Source of the DNA: Lentilactobacillus sunkii DSM 19904
Lineage (GTDB): Bacteria > Bacillota > Bacilli > Lactobacillales > Lactobacillaceae
Length of the DNA stretch: 56,103 bases
Assembly (NCBI RefSeq): GCF_001435575.1
Contig: NZ_AZEA01000016.1
Span: 1 to 56,103, forward strand
Direction: 5' to 3'
Shown here: in pieces, positions 15,128-26,000 of the stretch
Layout: every line of letters starts with the position of its first letter
Numbering within the stretch: position 1 is the first letter of the stretch
Program-made: the position numbers and the translations under genes
The notes under the pieces: model-generated
What the model saw: the letters and a program-made list of their open reading frames with translations, nothing else
Database searches by the model: none
What the model was told of the DNA's origin: nothing

Positions 15128-17506
15128 TTATTGGTTTTCCGATTGCCGCTGGAGTCTTCTCTTCTCCCGCTTGTTCAGCACGGTCGCGATGACTCCCTGC
15201 ATGAACATGTATAGCGGATAAGCTGTCGCAATCAACGGAATTGCATACAGCCAAATGTCCTTATCGAAGAACGAAACCAGTGAGAAGATGTTATTGAAGA
15301 AGACGATGATCGTCAAGAACACGACGAGTACCAGGACATCCAAACCGATTTTCAGTCGGTTCAAAGGTCGAGATACCATTACCAGCGCCAGCCAGCAGAT
15401 TGCCCCTGTCAACAGGACGCACAAAGTAGAAGTAAATTCATATTTCAGTCCAAAGAACAGGCCGATCACTTCAATCAGCATGACATAGCCGACGATACAG
15501 ACCGCAGCCGGAGTCGAAATAATCAGCACCTGCTTCATAAACTGGTTGGTGATCTTATTGAAGTTGGGCTCTAACGCCAGGAAGAACGATGGAATGCCGA
15601 CCATTAACGACGTAATTGGTGTCAGCTGAATTGGTTCAAATGGGTAGCCCATCGCAAAGAACACGAAGATAAAGGACAAGGCAACCGAGTACATCGTCTT
15701 GATCAGATACATTGAAGCGACCCTCTCGATGTTATTAATAACCCGACGGCCCTCTTTCAACACATCAATCATGGCGTCAAAATTAGAATTAATCAGCACA
15801 AAATCGGCAATACTCTTGGTGCTTTCACTACCGGAAGCCATAGCAATTCCACAATCCGCCTGGCGCAGTGCCAGCAAGTCATTAACACCGTCACCGGTCA
15901 TGGCAACGGTATGTTTGCGGTCTTGGAGACCGGCAATCAGACGCTTTTTCTGATCAGGGGTAACCCGGCCAAAAACAGTATTCTTGGCCGCAATTTCACC
16001 AAAATCTTCGTCATCCTTGACCGTGGTCATATCAATGCTGTGTTCGGCATTTTGAATTCCTGCATGTTCGGCAATGGTTGAAACCGTGGTCGGATCATCA
16101 CCGGAGATCACTTTAATCGTCACATCTTGATTTCGGAAGTATTGGAACGTATTGGCAGCATTTGGTCGAATCACGTCGGAAATTAGGACAAGGCCGATTA
16201 GTTTAGGCGCTTGAAGCGGCTTTCGCGGATCGAGGTCATCGACTTGAGCGACCGCCAACACACGATAACCCTTCTTGGCATTTTCAGTAATGGTTGCCTG
16301 AGCCGGATGATCCAAATGCTCAAATATGAACTGAGGCGCACCAAAAACATAGTCGTGGCCGTCACTCAGACCCACCCCGCTCCATTTTCGATCTGAGGAG
16401 AATGGAATGATTTTCTCAGTCTTTAATTCGTGATCATCAATCGCATTTTTAATGGCGTTTGCAGTTTCGTTAGTATCGCCGGTTCCATACGTAATGGCAG
16501 CAACCACTTTTTCAACTTCTTCGACAGGAACGCCTTTCATCATTGGAATCGCTTGAACAAATTTTAAATCACCACTGGTAATGGTCCCAGTCTTATCCAG
16601 ACAAATCACATCAACTCGGGCCAGGGTTTCAATCGCCGGTAAATCACGAACCAGCGTTTTCTTGCGGGCCAAATGCATGGCAGAAACCGCCAGCGTCATT
16701 GACGTCAACAGCACCAGGCCTTCAGGGATCATTCCAATCATGGCGGCGGATGAACCTAGAATGGCCCGATTGATGCCGGTCCCACCATATAATTTGGCAA
16801 CGAACAACACGATGCCCAGTGGAATGATGACATAGGTCAAAACTTTAATAATTCGATTAATTGTGTTAAGCAGAATGCTTGAGGTGTCCTCGCCCTGCAC
16901 GGCTTCATTGGATAAATGATTAACGAAGGTATCCGAACCGACTTTGGTCACCCGCATCTTACCGGAACCGCCAACTAGATAAGTCCCGGATGTTAAGGCA
17001 TCCCCCTGGTTCTTTGAAATGGTTTCCGACTCACCGGTAATCGGCGATTCATCAACTTCCATCCCACGTGATCTGACAACCTCGCCGTCAACGGGAATTT
17101 GGTCCCCGCGGCCAAGCTGAATGATATCTCCAAGAACGATATCATCGGAATGAATTTGCATATCCTCACCGTTTCGAATGACGTTGATCTTGCCCTCAGC
17201 CAGCAGGACCATTTTATCGACTTGGCGTTTCGAACGGATTTCCTGAATAATTCCGATCGCAGTGTTAAAGAAGGCAATCCCCAAAAATAGGAGGTTCTTG
17301 TAGCTGCCCGTATAAAAGATCAGGGCACCCAGAACCACGTTAATCAAGTTGAAGAGCGTAAATGTATTGTCTCGAAGAATATCTGAAACACTTCGAGTCA
17401 ATGACTCTTCGCCGGTATTTTGGTTACCGTCGCGAATCTGCTGTCGAACCTGAATATCACTCAGGCCAACATCAGGATCAGTATTTGAACTATTTACGTC
17501 TGCCAT
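15128..17506 (-). CDS. cation-translocating P-type ATPase
   Basis: A 792-residue membrane pump. It has the TGES dephosphorylation loop (about 157-160), IPEGL in transmembrane helix 4 (260-264), the phosphorylated aspartate D304 in DKTGTIT and the TGDGVND hinge. Transmembrane helices lie at 52-90, 220-275 and about 610-780. The IPEGL helix suggests a P2/P3-like ion pump rather than a heavy-metal P1B pump, and there is no N-terminal metal-binding domain. The ion (Ca2+, Mg2+ or another) cannot be told. It diverges from the aldo/keto reductase gene. Confidence 0.9.
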   Translation of the reverse strand: MADVNSSNTDPDVGLSDIQVRQQIRDGNQNTGEESLTRSVSDILRDNTFTLFNLINVVLGALIFYTGSYKNLLFLGIAFFNTAIGIIQEIRSKRQVDKMVLLAEGKINVIRNGEDMQIHSDDIVLGDIIQLGRGDQIPVDGEVVRSRGMEVDESPITGESETISKNQGDALTSGTYLVGGSGKMRVTKVGSDTFVNHLSNEAVQGEDTSSILLNTINRIIKVLTYVIIPLGIVLFVAKLYGGTGINRAILGSSAAMIGMIPEGLVLLTSMTLAVSAMHLARKKTLVRDLPAIETLARVDVICLDKTGTITSGDLKFVQAIPMMKGVPVEEVEKVVAAITYGTGDTNETANAIKNAIDDHELKTEKIIPFSSDRKWSGVGLSDGHDYVFGAPQFIFEHLDHPAQATITENAKKGYRVLAVAQVDDLDPRKPLQAPKLIGLVLISDVIRPNAANTFQYFRNQDVTIKVISGDDPTTVSTIAEHAGIQNAEHSIDMTTVKDDEDFGEIAAKNTVFGRVTPDQKKRLIAGLQDRKHTVAMTGDGVNDLLALRQADCGIAMASGSESTKSIADFVLINSNFDAMIDVLKEGRRVINNIERVASMYLIKTMYSVALSFIFVFFAMGYPFEPIQLTPITSLMVGIPSFFLALEPNFNKITNQFMKQVLIISTPAAVCIVGYVMLIEVIGLFFGLKYEFTSTLCVLLTGAICWLALVMVSRPLNRLKIGLDVLVLVVFLTIIVFFNNIFSLVSFFDKDIWLYAIPLIATAYPLYMFMQGVIATVLNKREKRRLQRQSENQ

Positions 17507-17682
17507 TCGGTTAACACCTCTCTTTACAACAATTGTACAAAATTAACGGAAAAAATCACATTTATTTAGACCCTTTAAATCAAGTTTATATGATTCTTAT
17601 TGATTTTACAGGGGAACGCGGTCAAACATTGACTGGTGGGTATGCTAAAATAAATCTAACTAACACGCAAGGGGGAACTAAT

Positions 17683-18522
17683 ATGTTTCAACCAGATAAA
17701 AGTACCTATCAATTAGCAGATGGCCATAAAATGCCGATGCTGGGATTTGGAACTTACAAATTGGATAATCCCGAACTCATGGATACAGCAATTACCACGG
17801 CATACGAAAGCGGTTACCGGATGTTTGATACCGCTCAATTGTACCGGAATGAAAAAATGCTCGGCGACACCATCAAAAGAGTCGCCCGTCGAGAAGATGT
17901 CTTCATTATTGATAAAGTCACCGAAATGAATCAGGGACACGACCTGACCATCAACAGTACCGACTTTTCACTGCAGCAGCTGGGAACCGACTATGTTGAT
18001 TTATTACTCATTCATTGGCCGGTCGCCGAACACTTCTTTGAAACCTGGAAAGCCATGGAAGAATTAAAAAAACAGGGGAAGGCCAGATCAATCGGTGTCA
18101 GTAACTTCACCCGCTCACAGCTTGAACTGCTGAAAACGCAGGCGGATGAAATGCCGGTCGTTAACCAAATTGAAACCCATCCCTACTTAACCCAGCAACC
18201 GATGATCGATTTCGACAAAAAAATGTCGATTGTCACTCAGGCTTGGAGTCCACTGGGCAGAGGCATTGTGTTGGACAATCCAATGCTGGATAAGATGGCC
18301 AAGCACCACGGCAAGACACCGGCTCAAATCGTCTTACGCTGGGACCTGCAAAGAGGAATCTCAATCATCCCAAAGTCAAAATCACCAGAACGAATCAAGG
18401 AAAACACCGAACTGGATTTCGAACTGAACAGCGATGAGATGAGAATGCTGGACGTGATGAATAAAAACCAACGAACCGGAAATGAACCGGAATTGGTGTA
18501 TGAACTTGGCAAACAATATTAA
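17683..18522 (+). CDS. aldo/keto reductase
   Basis: A 279-residue NAD(P)H-dependent carbonyl reductase of the AKR superfamily. The catalytic set is visible: Asp and Tyr in FDTAQLYRNE, Lys in IIDKVTE and His in LLIHWPV. GVSNFTRSQLELL and IIPKSKSPERIKEN (cofactor binding) follow. The frame is open from 17533, but ATG 17683 follows AAGGGGGAA and starts at the normal position. The transporter gene begins 24 bases after the stop, suggesting an operon. The substrate is unknown. Confidence 0.92.
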   Translation: MFQPDKSTYQLADGHKMPMLGFGTYKLDNPELMDTAITTAYESGYRMFDTAQLYRNEKMLGDTIKRVARREDVFIIDKVTEMNQGHDLTINSTDFSLQQLGTDYVDLLLIHWPVAEHFFETWKAMEELKKQGKARSIGVSNFTRSQLELLKTQADEMPVVNQIETHPYLTQQPMIDFDKKMSIVTQAWSPLGRGIVLDNPMLDKMAKHHGKTPAQIVLRWDLQRGISIIPKSKSPERIKENTELDFELNSDEMRMLDVMNKNQRTGNEPELVYELGKQY

Positions 18523-18546
18523 TGATCGTCCAAAGGAAGTGATGGC

Positions 18547-19479
18547 ATGGCCCTTGGTCAACTGACAAACCAGATTGTTTTAATGTTTGTCCTTATGTTA
18601 ATTGGTGTTTTGATCAATAAAGTCGGGTTCATGCACACCCAGACTTCAAACGATCTGACAAATATTCTCTTATATATTGTTTCCCCCTGCTTAATCATTG
18701 GAGCGTTTGAACAAAATTATTCCGCTACCCGAATGAAACAGTTGATGCTGGTATGTGTCGGCATCTTTTTGTTCTACATAGTCGAAATCATCATCGCCAA
18801 GTTTTCATTCGGCAGAATCAGTAATATCAACCTCCAGCGAATCACCAAATACGGCAGCATTTATTCCAACGCCGGATTCATGGGAATTCCACTGACCAGT
18901 GCCCTGTTTGGGAATGCCGGTGTCTTTTTTGCGGTGGCATCCCTGGCTGGCTTTAACATCTTTAGCTGGACTCACGGCGTTTCACTGTTCAAGACTTCCA
19001 AAAAGGAAACCGATCACTGGCAGAACTTCAGAGAAATTATCATTAATCCAAATATCATCGCGATCTTTCTGGGATTAGGCATTTTCTTGATTTCATTTAA
19101 AATGCCGGTACCGGTAGACAGGGTGATTCATTACGTCAGCTCGATCAACACGCCGTTATCGATGATCGTCATTGGTAACAGTCTTGGCAATATTCGGATC
19201 AGTCGGCAGTTGATTGACTGGCATCTATGGCTGGCAATCTTTTTCCGCAACCTGTTGTTCCCAATTGTCGCAATGTTTATTCTCCAGGCTCTCACCGTTT
19301 CGGGCGTTGCTTTAAATACCACCGTCTTGATGGCTGCCTGTCCAACAGCCGGCCTGGTTGTCTTGTTCACGCTGCAGGCATATGGTGATGCAAGCCCGGC
19401 GGTGGCGTTAATGAGTTTGTCGACGATCTTAAGCTTGGCGACAATTCCAATCGTCTTTGCGTTGATGATGGCATTTTAA
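18547..19479 (+). CDS. AEC family (auxin efflux carrier/malate permease type) transporter
   Basis: A 310-residue membrane protein with about ten hydrophobic segments in two halves. It has the family pattern of an early Asn/Gly segment (YGSIYSNAGFMGIPL) and a late LMAACPTAGLVVLFTLQ stretch. Members move organic acids such as malate, or other anions. AAGGAAG lies 9 bases before the ATG. It follows the aldo/keto reductase gene closely, and a bidirectional terminator ends the unit. Confidence 0.85.
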   Translation: MALGQLTNQIVLMFVLMLIGVLINKVGFMHTQTSNDLTNILLYIVSPCLIIGAFEQNYSATRMKQLMLVCVGIFLFYIVEIIIAKFSFGRISNINLQRITKYGSIYSNAGFMGIPLTSALFGNAGVFFAVASLAGFNIFSWTHGVSLFKTSKKETDHWQNFREIIINPNIIAIFLGLGIFLISFKMPVPVDRVIHYVSSINTPLSMIVIGNSLGNIRISRQLIDWHLWLAIFFRNLLFPIVAMFILQALTVSGVALNTTVLMAACPTAGLVVLFTLQAYGDASPAVALMSLSTILSLATIPIVFALMMAF

Positions 19480-19498
19480 TCCTGAGTTTGCTTCCAAA

Positions 19499-19540
19499 AA
19501 TAAGACGCTGTTCCCTAAATATTGGGAGCTGCGTCTTATT
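19499..19540. terminator. bidirectional intrinsic terminator
   Basis: AATAAGACGC (19499-19508) and GCGTCTTATT (19531-19540) pair, with an inner TTCCC/GGGAG helix. A and T tracts flank it. It separates the convergent AEC transporter and SPFH genes. Confidence 0.85.
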
Positions 19541-19573
19541 TGTCTTCATGGCTCAATTTATCAATTTGCAGTA

Positions 19574-20395
19574 TTACTGGTCGGCACCCTTTTTCAACAA
19601 CTTACCGACGACGGGAAGCTGGCCCAGCTCACCAATCTTGTCATCAGAAACAACGATAGTATTGGCCGGTGAATTTGCGAGTTCACTGAAGGCATTGATC
19701 GACTGGTTTTGGAAGTACTTGTCATCGGCTGACGACAAGCCGGCCTGGACCGTATCAATCCGATATCTTTCAGCATCGGCACGAGTGCGGGTGGCTTCGG
19801 CCTCAGCTTTGGCGGTTGCCTTTAAAGCATCGTTCTTGGCTTTAGTAGTCAATTCGATAGATTTAGCCTCTCCTTCAGCCTTGGCAATTGCGGCGACCCG
19901 TTCACGATCGGCGGTCAATTGTTTGTCCATGGCTTCCTGAATGGCAGTCGATGGGGTTAATTCATCGATGTTGATCCGGTCCACGTTAATCCCGTAAGTA
20001 TTGGTCAGATCACCAATCGCTACAGCTAATTCCTGATTAATCTTAGCAGTGGATCCCAAAGCTTCGTTCAAATCCATTCGGCCGATGATGTCTCGAAGAT
20101 GTCCCCGAACCAATTGAGCCATGGATTCAACCGAATCCGTATTTTCATATTGGTACTTAACTGCATCGGTCACGTGGTAGTTCAAGGTCAGGCTGGCCGA
20201 TACGTCGGCGTTATCTTTGGTAATGATTGAATAGTTGGGCAGGGACTTTGGCTCCATCGCCAGACTGACTGTCCGGATCTTTTGGACGAATGGCAGATAG
20301 AAATGAAACCCGGATGTGACACTCCGATGATACTTGCCGAAAGTTTCAACTAATCCCTGGTTATTTTGAGGCACAATCTTAATTCCTAATGGCAT
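19574..20395 (-). CDS. SPFH/band 7 (stomatin-like) protein
   Basis: A 273-residue SPFH-domain protein (about 5-180), starting GIKIVPQNNQGLVETFGKYH and including LRDIIGRMDLNEAL. An Ala/Lys/Glu-rich coiled coil follows (about 180-230). There is no strong N-terminal membrane helix, so membrane attachment would be peripheral. SPFH proteins organise membrane microdomains. The gene starts 5 bases after a protein with an NfeD-like OB fold, the usual genomic partner of bacterial stomatins, so the two probably act together. Confidence 0.88.
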   Translation of the reverse strand: MPLGIKIVPQNNQGLVETFGKYHRSVTSGFHFYLPFVQKIRTVSLAMEPKSLPNYSIITKDNADVSASLTLNYHVTDAVKYQYENTDSVESMAQLVRGHLRDIIGRMDLNEALGSTAKINQELAVAIGDLTNTYGINVDRINIDELTPSTAIQEAMDKQLTADRERVAAIAKAEGEAKSIELTTKAKNDALKATAKAEAEATRTRADAERYRIDTVQAGLSSADDKYFQNQSINAFSELANSPANTIVVSDDKIGELGQLPVVGKLLKKGADQ

Positions 20396-20400
20396 AGTGG

Positions 20401-20742
20401 TTACTCCTTTATTTTTCGCAGCGTTAATATGTTGCCGTTTGCTTCAATGACCGTATAATCGGCATGCTTATCCACCTTGGCGTTATCATCAATCAAATAC
20501 CGGTAATAAATCCCCGATACCGAAACCAGACCGCTGTCAATCAAAATCTGCTTACCGGGAATCACCCTGCCAACAAATTGACGGTGTTCAAAATTGATGT
20601 TGTCCTCGGCAGCTTCTAGAATACTGACAATATACGCATTCACACTTTGATTCTTTTCTGTTGCCTCGCTTGCGACCTTATCATAAAGGCCCTGGTCAAG
20701 ACGTAATAGAAATCGCTTTTCGCGAGATACTTCCCCCATCAT
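20401..20742 (-). CDS. ribbon-helix-helix protein fused to NfeD-like OB domain
   Basis: A 113-residue protein. Residues 5-47 look like a ribbon-helix-helix DNA-binding fold (KRFLLRLDQGLYDKVASEA, then KNQSVNAYIVSILEAAE). Residues 57-111 look like the small beta-barrel of NfeD C termini (GRVIPGKQILID, VSVSGIYYRYLI, DYTVIEANGNILTLRKI). The gene lies 5 bases before the SPFH gene, where membrane NfeD is usually found. Here the membrane part is absent and a DNA-binding domain takes its place. The RHH call is good; the NfeD-like call is moderate. Confidence 0.65.
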   Translation of the reverse strand: MMGEVSREKRFLLRLDQGLYDKVASEATEKNQSVNAYIVSILEAAEDNINFEHRQFVGRVIPGKQILIDSGLVSVSGIYYRYLIDDNAKVDKHADYTVIEANGNILTLRKIKE

Positions 20743-20832
20743 TTATCCGTCCTTTTTAATTGACATCCAAAACCAATTAATCCATGCATTTGATATCATC
20801 ATGATATCATTCCCATAGTAATCCGACAAATA

Positions 20833-20886
20833 AAAAACAGGATTACCAACCATCTCCATTTCTGGAAATAATCAGCAATCCTGTTT
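20833..20886 (-). terminator. terminator of the 20952-21317 gene
   Basis: AAACAGGATT (20835-20844) pairs with AATCCTGTTT (20877-20886); the minus-strand product ends in TTTTTTA. Confidence 0.7.
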
Positions 20887-20951
20887 TATATCGGTAAAGT
20901 TCGCAATCTTAACTGGATTGTTAAATTTACCAATTGATTTGATTAAAAAGA

Positions 20952-21317
20952 TTAACGAACGATCTTCTTGCCCATAATATCAGCTAACTTCTTTAAAGCA
21001 TCGTCACGGGTCTTGATAACATCCATGTTCCAAATGATTGTGTCGATTTCACCACCGGCATAGTCAAACTTTTCGTAATAGATGTATGGATCTTTGTCGC
21101 TGTTTTTAAATACGTCGTCGATTTTGGCAGCGAATCCCTTTGACCAGTCATCGTCGTCCATTTCAGGAATATCCTTCTTGGTGACGTATCCTTGATCATT
21201 AATCAGATCAACTGCTTTCTTAACTTGATCGTCGGTGTACTTGAGGTTTTTATCATTATCTCGTTCTTCAGCATCGGCTTTCTTTTCGGCAGCACTTTCT
21301 CTTACCTTTTCAGCCAT
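20952..21317 (-). CDS. small charged cytoplasmic protein of unknown function
   Basis: A 121-residue, highly charged protein. Its N terminus is a Lys/Glu/Ala/Asp helix (EKVRESAAEKKADAEERDNDK). It continues with VKKAVDLINDQGYVTKKDIPE and an acidic MDDDDW patch. There is no signal or membrane segment. Such proteins are often abundant stress-related factors in lactobacilli, but I do not recognise a family. AAGGGGA precedes the ATG; a terminator follows. Confidence 0.72.
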   Translation of the reverse strand: MAEKVRESAAEKKADAEERDNDKNLKYTDDQVKKAVDLINDQGYVTKKDIPEMDDDDWSKGFAAKIDDVFKNSDKDPYIYYEKFDYAGGEIDTIIWNMDVIKTRDDALKKLADIMGKKIVR

Positions 21318-21520
21318 GATAACATCCCCTTTATTTTGGTCTACCTTAATGCTAGCACTGATTTGGAATTAAAGTTAAGAAAAACAACCATTAATAGCTA
21401 ATAATATTTCAAACCACTTAAAAAATACCTTGTGCGGGCGTATAATTAGATGTAATCTGAAATTTACAGATGGAATTGGTTTTTACTATATATATCATTT
21501 TTGAAATGAGGAATTGAATT

Positions 21521-22912
21521 TTGGACGATAGCCAGATACTGACTAATCTAATTATTGTGATCGTAACATTTTTCTTCGCTGCCTTCTTCGTGGCAAGTGA
21601 ATTTTCCCTGGTTCAAACCCGGGCAAGCGCACTGGAAGAGCGCAAGAAGAACTTAATAGAAGCAAAAGGTAAAAAAGCCAAGGGCATCAAAAAACTTGAC
21701 CGTGAAATCCACATGGTTACCAACTTGAACGAATATCTCTCCACAACCCAGGTTGGTGTCAGCTTGGCCGGTATCATTTTAGGTTACTTGGGTGAATCTT
21801 TCGTTGTAACAATTTTGGTTGATGTCATGGAAATCCATAACTCACCAATTGATCCAACCGCAGCCCACGCTGTTGGTGCCGTGCTTGGAATTATCATCCT
21901 GACTTATTTGGAAGTTGTTTTAACTGAAATTGTGCCAAAGAACATCAGTATTGATATGCCAATGGCCGTGTTGTCATTTATCAGCACACCATTGCATTAC
22001 TTCCACGTGATCTTCTACCCATTCGTTTGGCTGTTAAATATTTCAGCCAATGGAATTGTCAAGATGCTGGGCTTAAAGGTTGCCAACGAAAACGACGAAT
22101 CATTTTCTCAGGCCGAAATCTTAAACCTTTCAAGAAATGCCGTTAAGAGCGGTGCCCTGGAACAAAACGACTACCTGTACATGCAGCGGGCCTTCCAGCT
22201 AAATGATAAGGTTGCCAAGGATATCATGATCGACCGGACTCAACTCGTGGTTATCGACATCACGACGACCGTTAAAGAAGCTGTGCAGGTTTATCTGCAG
22301 CAGAAATTCAGCCGAATCCCGGTTGTTGCCAATGGCGATAAAGATAAGATTCTGGGTTATGTCTACAACTACGATTTAATTCGCCAATCTCAAGTTGACC
22401 CAACCATTAAGATTGACCGTCTGCTCAGAGATATTTCAACCACCCCTGAAATGACGCCAATCACCGACGTCCTCCATCAAATGATCCAAAAACGGACACC
22501 AATCGTTGTGGTCGTTGACGAATATGGTGGAACTTCAGGAATCATTACTGATAAAGATATTTATGAAGAGTTGTTTGGAACAGTCCGAGACGAAATTGAT
22601 CCTTCAATTACTGACTACATTTTCAAACAGCCTAACGGAACTTACCAAGTTAACGGAAAGTTGACCACCCATGATTTTGAGCGGTACTTTGATGCCGACT
22701 TCCCTGAGTTTACCAATTCAGATGCCGTTACTTTGGCCGGATACTTCTTGGACAACTACCCGGACATTAAAGCCGGCGACGTCATTTCGTTTGAAAACTT
22801 CGACTTTAAGATCGTTGACTATGAGAACTCATTTATCAATTGGTTCGAGGTCAGCAAGCATACTCCAGCTCAAAAAGCTGCTCAAGACGAAAAGGACAAC
22901 CAAGACGATTAA
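21521..22912 (+). CDS. CorC/HlyC family (CNNM-like) membrane protein with CBS pair
   Basis: A 463-residue protein with a DUF21 membrane domain (about 1-195, with YLSTTQVGVSLAGIILGYLGE and VLTEIVPKNISI). Two CBS domains follow (about 215-340, VVVVDEYGGTSGIITDKDI), then a C-terminal CorC/HlyC transporter-associated domain (about 360-445). Homologues act in Mg2+ efflux/homeostasis. Translation starts at TTG 21521, nine bases after GAGGAA. A terminator follows at 22929. Confidence 0.9.
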   Translation: MDDSQILTNLIIVIVTFFFAAFFVASEFSLVQTRASALEERKKNLIEAKGKKAKGIKKLDREIHMVTNLNEYLSTTQVGVSLAGIILGYLGESFVVTILVDVMEIHNSPIDPTAAHAVGAVLGIIILTYLEVVLTEIVPKNISIDMPMAVLSFISTPLHYFHVIFYPFVWLLNISANGIVKMLGLKVANENDESFSQAEILNLSRNAVKSGALEQNDYLYMQRAFQLNDKVAKDIMIDRTQLVVIDITTTVKEAVQVYLQQKFSRIPVVANGDKDKILGYVYNYDLIRQSQVDPTIKIDRLLRDISTTPEMTPITDVLHQMIQKRTPIVVVVDEYGGTSGIITDKDIYEELFGTVRDEIDPSITDYIFKQPNGTYQVNGKLTTHDFERYFDADFPEFTNSDAVTLAGYFLDNYPDIKAGDVISFENFDFKIVDYENSFINWFEVSKHTPAQKAAQDEKDNQDD

Positions 22913-22928
22913 TGATTGAAACTTCAAT

Positions 22929-22968
22929 AAGACTGTGACAAGACATTTGTTTTGCGAGCAGTCTTTTT
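22929..22968 (+). terminator. terminator of the CorC-like gene
   Basis: AAGACTG (22929-22935) pairs with CAGTCTT (22959-22965) and is followed by a T-run on the + strand. Confidence 0.75.
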
Positions 22969-23033
22969 ACATATAGAAACGATTTATAACAATGCCGATA
23001 TGGCACTATTAATGTCTAAGGGGGAACTAATAA

Positions 23034-26000
23034 GTGAAAAAGCTATGGCAAAAAACACCTGCTTGGATCACGTATACGGTGCTGTTTACCGCTTTGATCT
23101 GTGTTTTAGTCGGCTGCTTGTACTTAACAGGTCGATCAATGATTTGGGAACTGGATGGGATGGCGCAGCATTATCCAATCCTTCTTCAGCTTAGGCATAT
23201 GATCCTGGAATTCCTGCATAACCCAAGTGGTGGTTTTACACATTGGGCTTGGAATATCAGCTTGGGATCCGATCAGCTGACCAACCTTTCATACTATGTT
23301 ATTGGCGATATCTTTAATTACCTCATCGTGCTGTTTCCAAAGAATCAGATTGAAAATGCCTTCGCGTTCCTTGTGTTCTTGCGGATGTATTTCTCCGGTC
23401 TGAGCTTTATGCTGTATTCTTCATCGTATAAATTTAAAAGAAGCAGTCGGGTTATCGGTTCTTTAGCCTATGCTTTCAACGGTTATGCGTTGGCAACCGC
23501 ACTGCATCACCCATTCTTTATTCTGCCACTCATTTACTTCCCACTCCTGTGTTATGGAATCGACAGAGTCCTGCATAACAAATCCTGGCTGCCACTGATG
23601 TTCACTGTCTTTATGGTCTTCTTGAGTAACTTCTACTTTGCCTGGATTCTGGGTCTTGGCTCAATTGCCTATGTTGTCATCCGAATGCTCAGCTTGAGAA
23701 AGTGGGCAGACTTTGAACCTTTGAAAGCCTTTGGTAAGCTGATTCTATCAGCAGTCATCGGCCTTGGAATGTCGGCAATTGTCTTTTTGCCAACAATTAT
23801 CTTAGCAATGGGATCAACTCGGCTTAACGATAACTTTGCCAACGGGATGCTTTTCTTCCCGTTGCAATATTATCTGGACATCCCCAGCGCGATTCTACCA
23901 ACCGGCCGGGCAATGAATTTCTGGCTGGTGATTGGTATCTCTGGTTTATCATATCTCGGACTGGTTTACATGCTGAGGCACTTTAAGCACTACCTGTGGC
24001 AAAACGTGGCGTTGATCACCATGGTGGTTGGAATCCTGCTGCCGGCTGTCGGCGCAGTTATGAACGCCATTTCGACCCCCTCCAACCGTTGGGTGTTCCT
24101 TGTGAACGTTCTGTTTGCATTCGCAACCATGGTCTTCATCGAGCATCTTGGTGATTTCACCAGAAATGATATTGCGTGGTTCAGTGGTGCATCAGTCGGC
24201 CTGATTGCCCTTGTCTGGACGCTTGGCGGTTTCTGGATGAATCTCCAACCCCACGATTTCGTTGTCTATGGCATCCTGTTATTGACTGTAATCGTCGTTC
24301 TCTGCAGTATGGTCTTCAACTGGAAGCAATCAACCAAGATCACCCTGGTTTCAGCAGTTTTCTTATTAAATATTTCAGCAAACATCATCGGAATCTACAG
24401 CCCCCACTCCAGTAAGCTGGCGCTGCAGCAATTGAACCGCGGACTGGCAACTCGTTTTAGCAATGATTACTTCAGTGGCGCCCAAAAGTATTTGGATAAG
24501 CTGCCAGGTTTCTTTAGAGTTTCAATGAATCCCAAGTATCACTACAATACGCACATTCAAAACTTAGCCAATTACTCAAACACCAATACTGATTTTCCAA
24601 TTAACAGTGGGCTTAACGATACTTCAGTCTATCTAACCCTTCAAAATGGCTATCTCGGCAAATTCTCACAATCGGTTGGCAACAGCCAGTTCTCGATGAA
24701 TACGCCGATTGCCCAGGGAGATTATCGAACAGCCTTCAATAACTTGTTGGGGGTTAAATACATGTTTGCCAAAGCCAACACCAAGAATCCGCCGGTTACG
24801 CCCTATGGGTACAAACCGGTTCGTGACAAGAACGGTCAAATCAAAGTCTTCCCAGCCAAAGCTCGGGTAGATGCCGTTCAGGCGATTGAAAATATGTATG
24901 GCACAACCATTTACAAGTCAAATAACGCACTGCCGCTGGTATACACCCAGTTCAAGACCGTTTCCCCATCTGCGTACAACAAGATGAGTGAAGTCAATCG
25001 TGAACGGGTGATGACCCAAGGGGCCGTGGTTAACAAATCCAAGTACAATACCCATCCCTTGAACTACAAATCACCACAAAAAAAGATCGGCTACACGGTC
25101 AAAATGGACACCTCAAAGATTGTCTATAACGGCCGTCAGTTGACCAAATACCGTCTGGGAATTATCAATAAATCCAATTCGGACAAGTTGGTTGATCAGC
25201 CACACGAACAGGTCAGCCTCGGCGCCAATCTGCAAAAGACCAAGGACCTGCTGGCTACCAACCGGTCAATTATTGAAACCAATCACTACAAGAACATCAA
25301 CGGCCTAAAGGAAATGACCTCAGACGTTGCCGGCAATCCAATTGACTACACACTTAAAGTTAAAAACCCAAAGGCCACTAAGAACACTGAGTTATTCCTG
25401 GTGCTTTCCGGCATCAAGCAGACTGATGGAACGCCTGCCGAACACCGTCAATGGATGGCCAACAAGTTCCTGTTGGACAACAAGCTCTACTCCAAGATGG
25501 GAAAGATGGACGAATATCGTCATAGTATTTTGAAGCCGACCTTTGGTGGATATCTGTTTAATGCATTCGCTAAGGACCATCAAAATGGTTATAACCAATA
25601 CGATAACAATAACCTTTCCAATTATCGTCAGATCAGCAACATCGTCCTCAACCTGGGCTATTCAACCCATCAGCGCAAGAACATTGCTTTGGACTTCAAT
25701 CAGGTTAAGAATATCAAGTTCAAATCAGCCAAGCTGGTTGCCATGCCTTATAACAAGAGTTATGACACCCAAATGCAGAAGCTCAAGCAGACAAAGCCCG
25801 CCAATTTAAAGGTGAAAGGCAATCACGTCAGTGGAACGACGAATAATGCCAAAGCCGGAACGATGGTCACATCAATTCCTTATTCAACCGGCTGGAAGCT
25901 GACAATTGACGGCAAGCCTGACAAAACCTTCGTTGTCAATAAAGGCTTTGTCGGTGCCAATCTACCGGCTGGAAGTCATCAAATCAAGCTCGATTACACA

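Noticed and set aside
22952-23194. 80-codon frame overlapping the start of the YfhO-family gene
   Set aside because: The 1038-residue frame with AAGGGGGAA and GTG 23034 explains the region.
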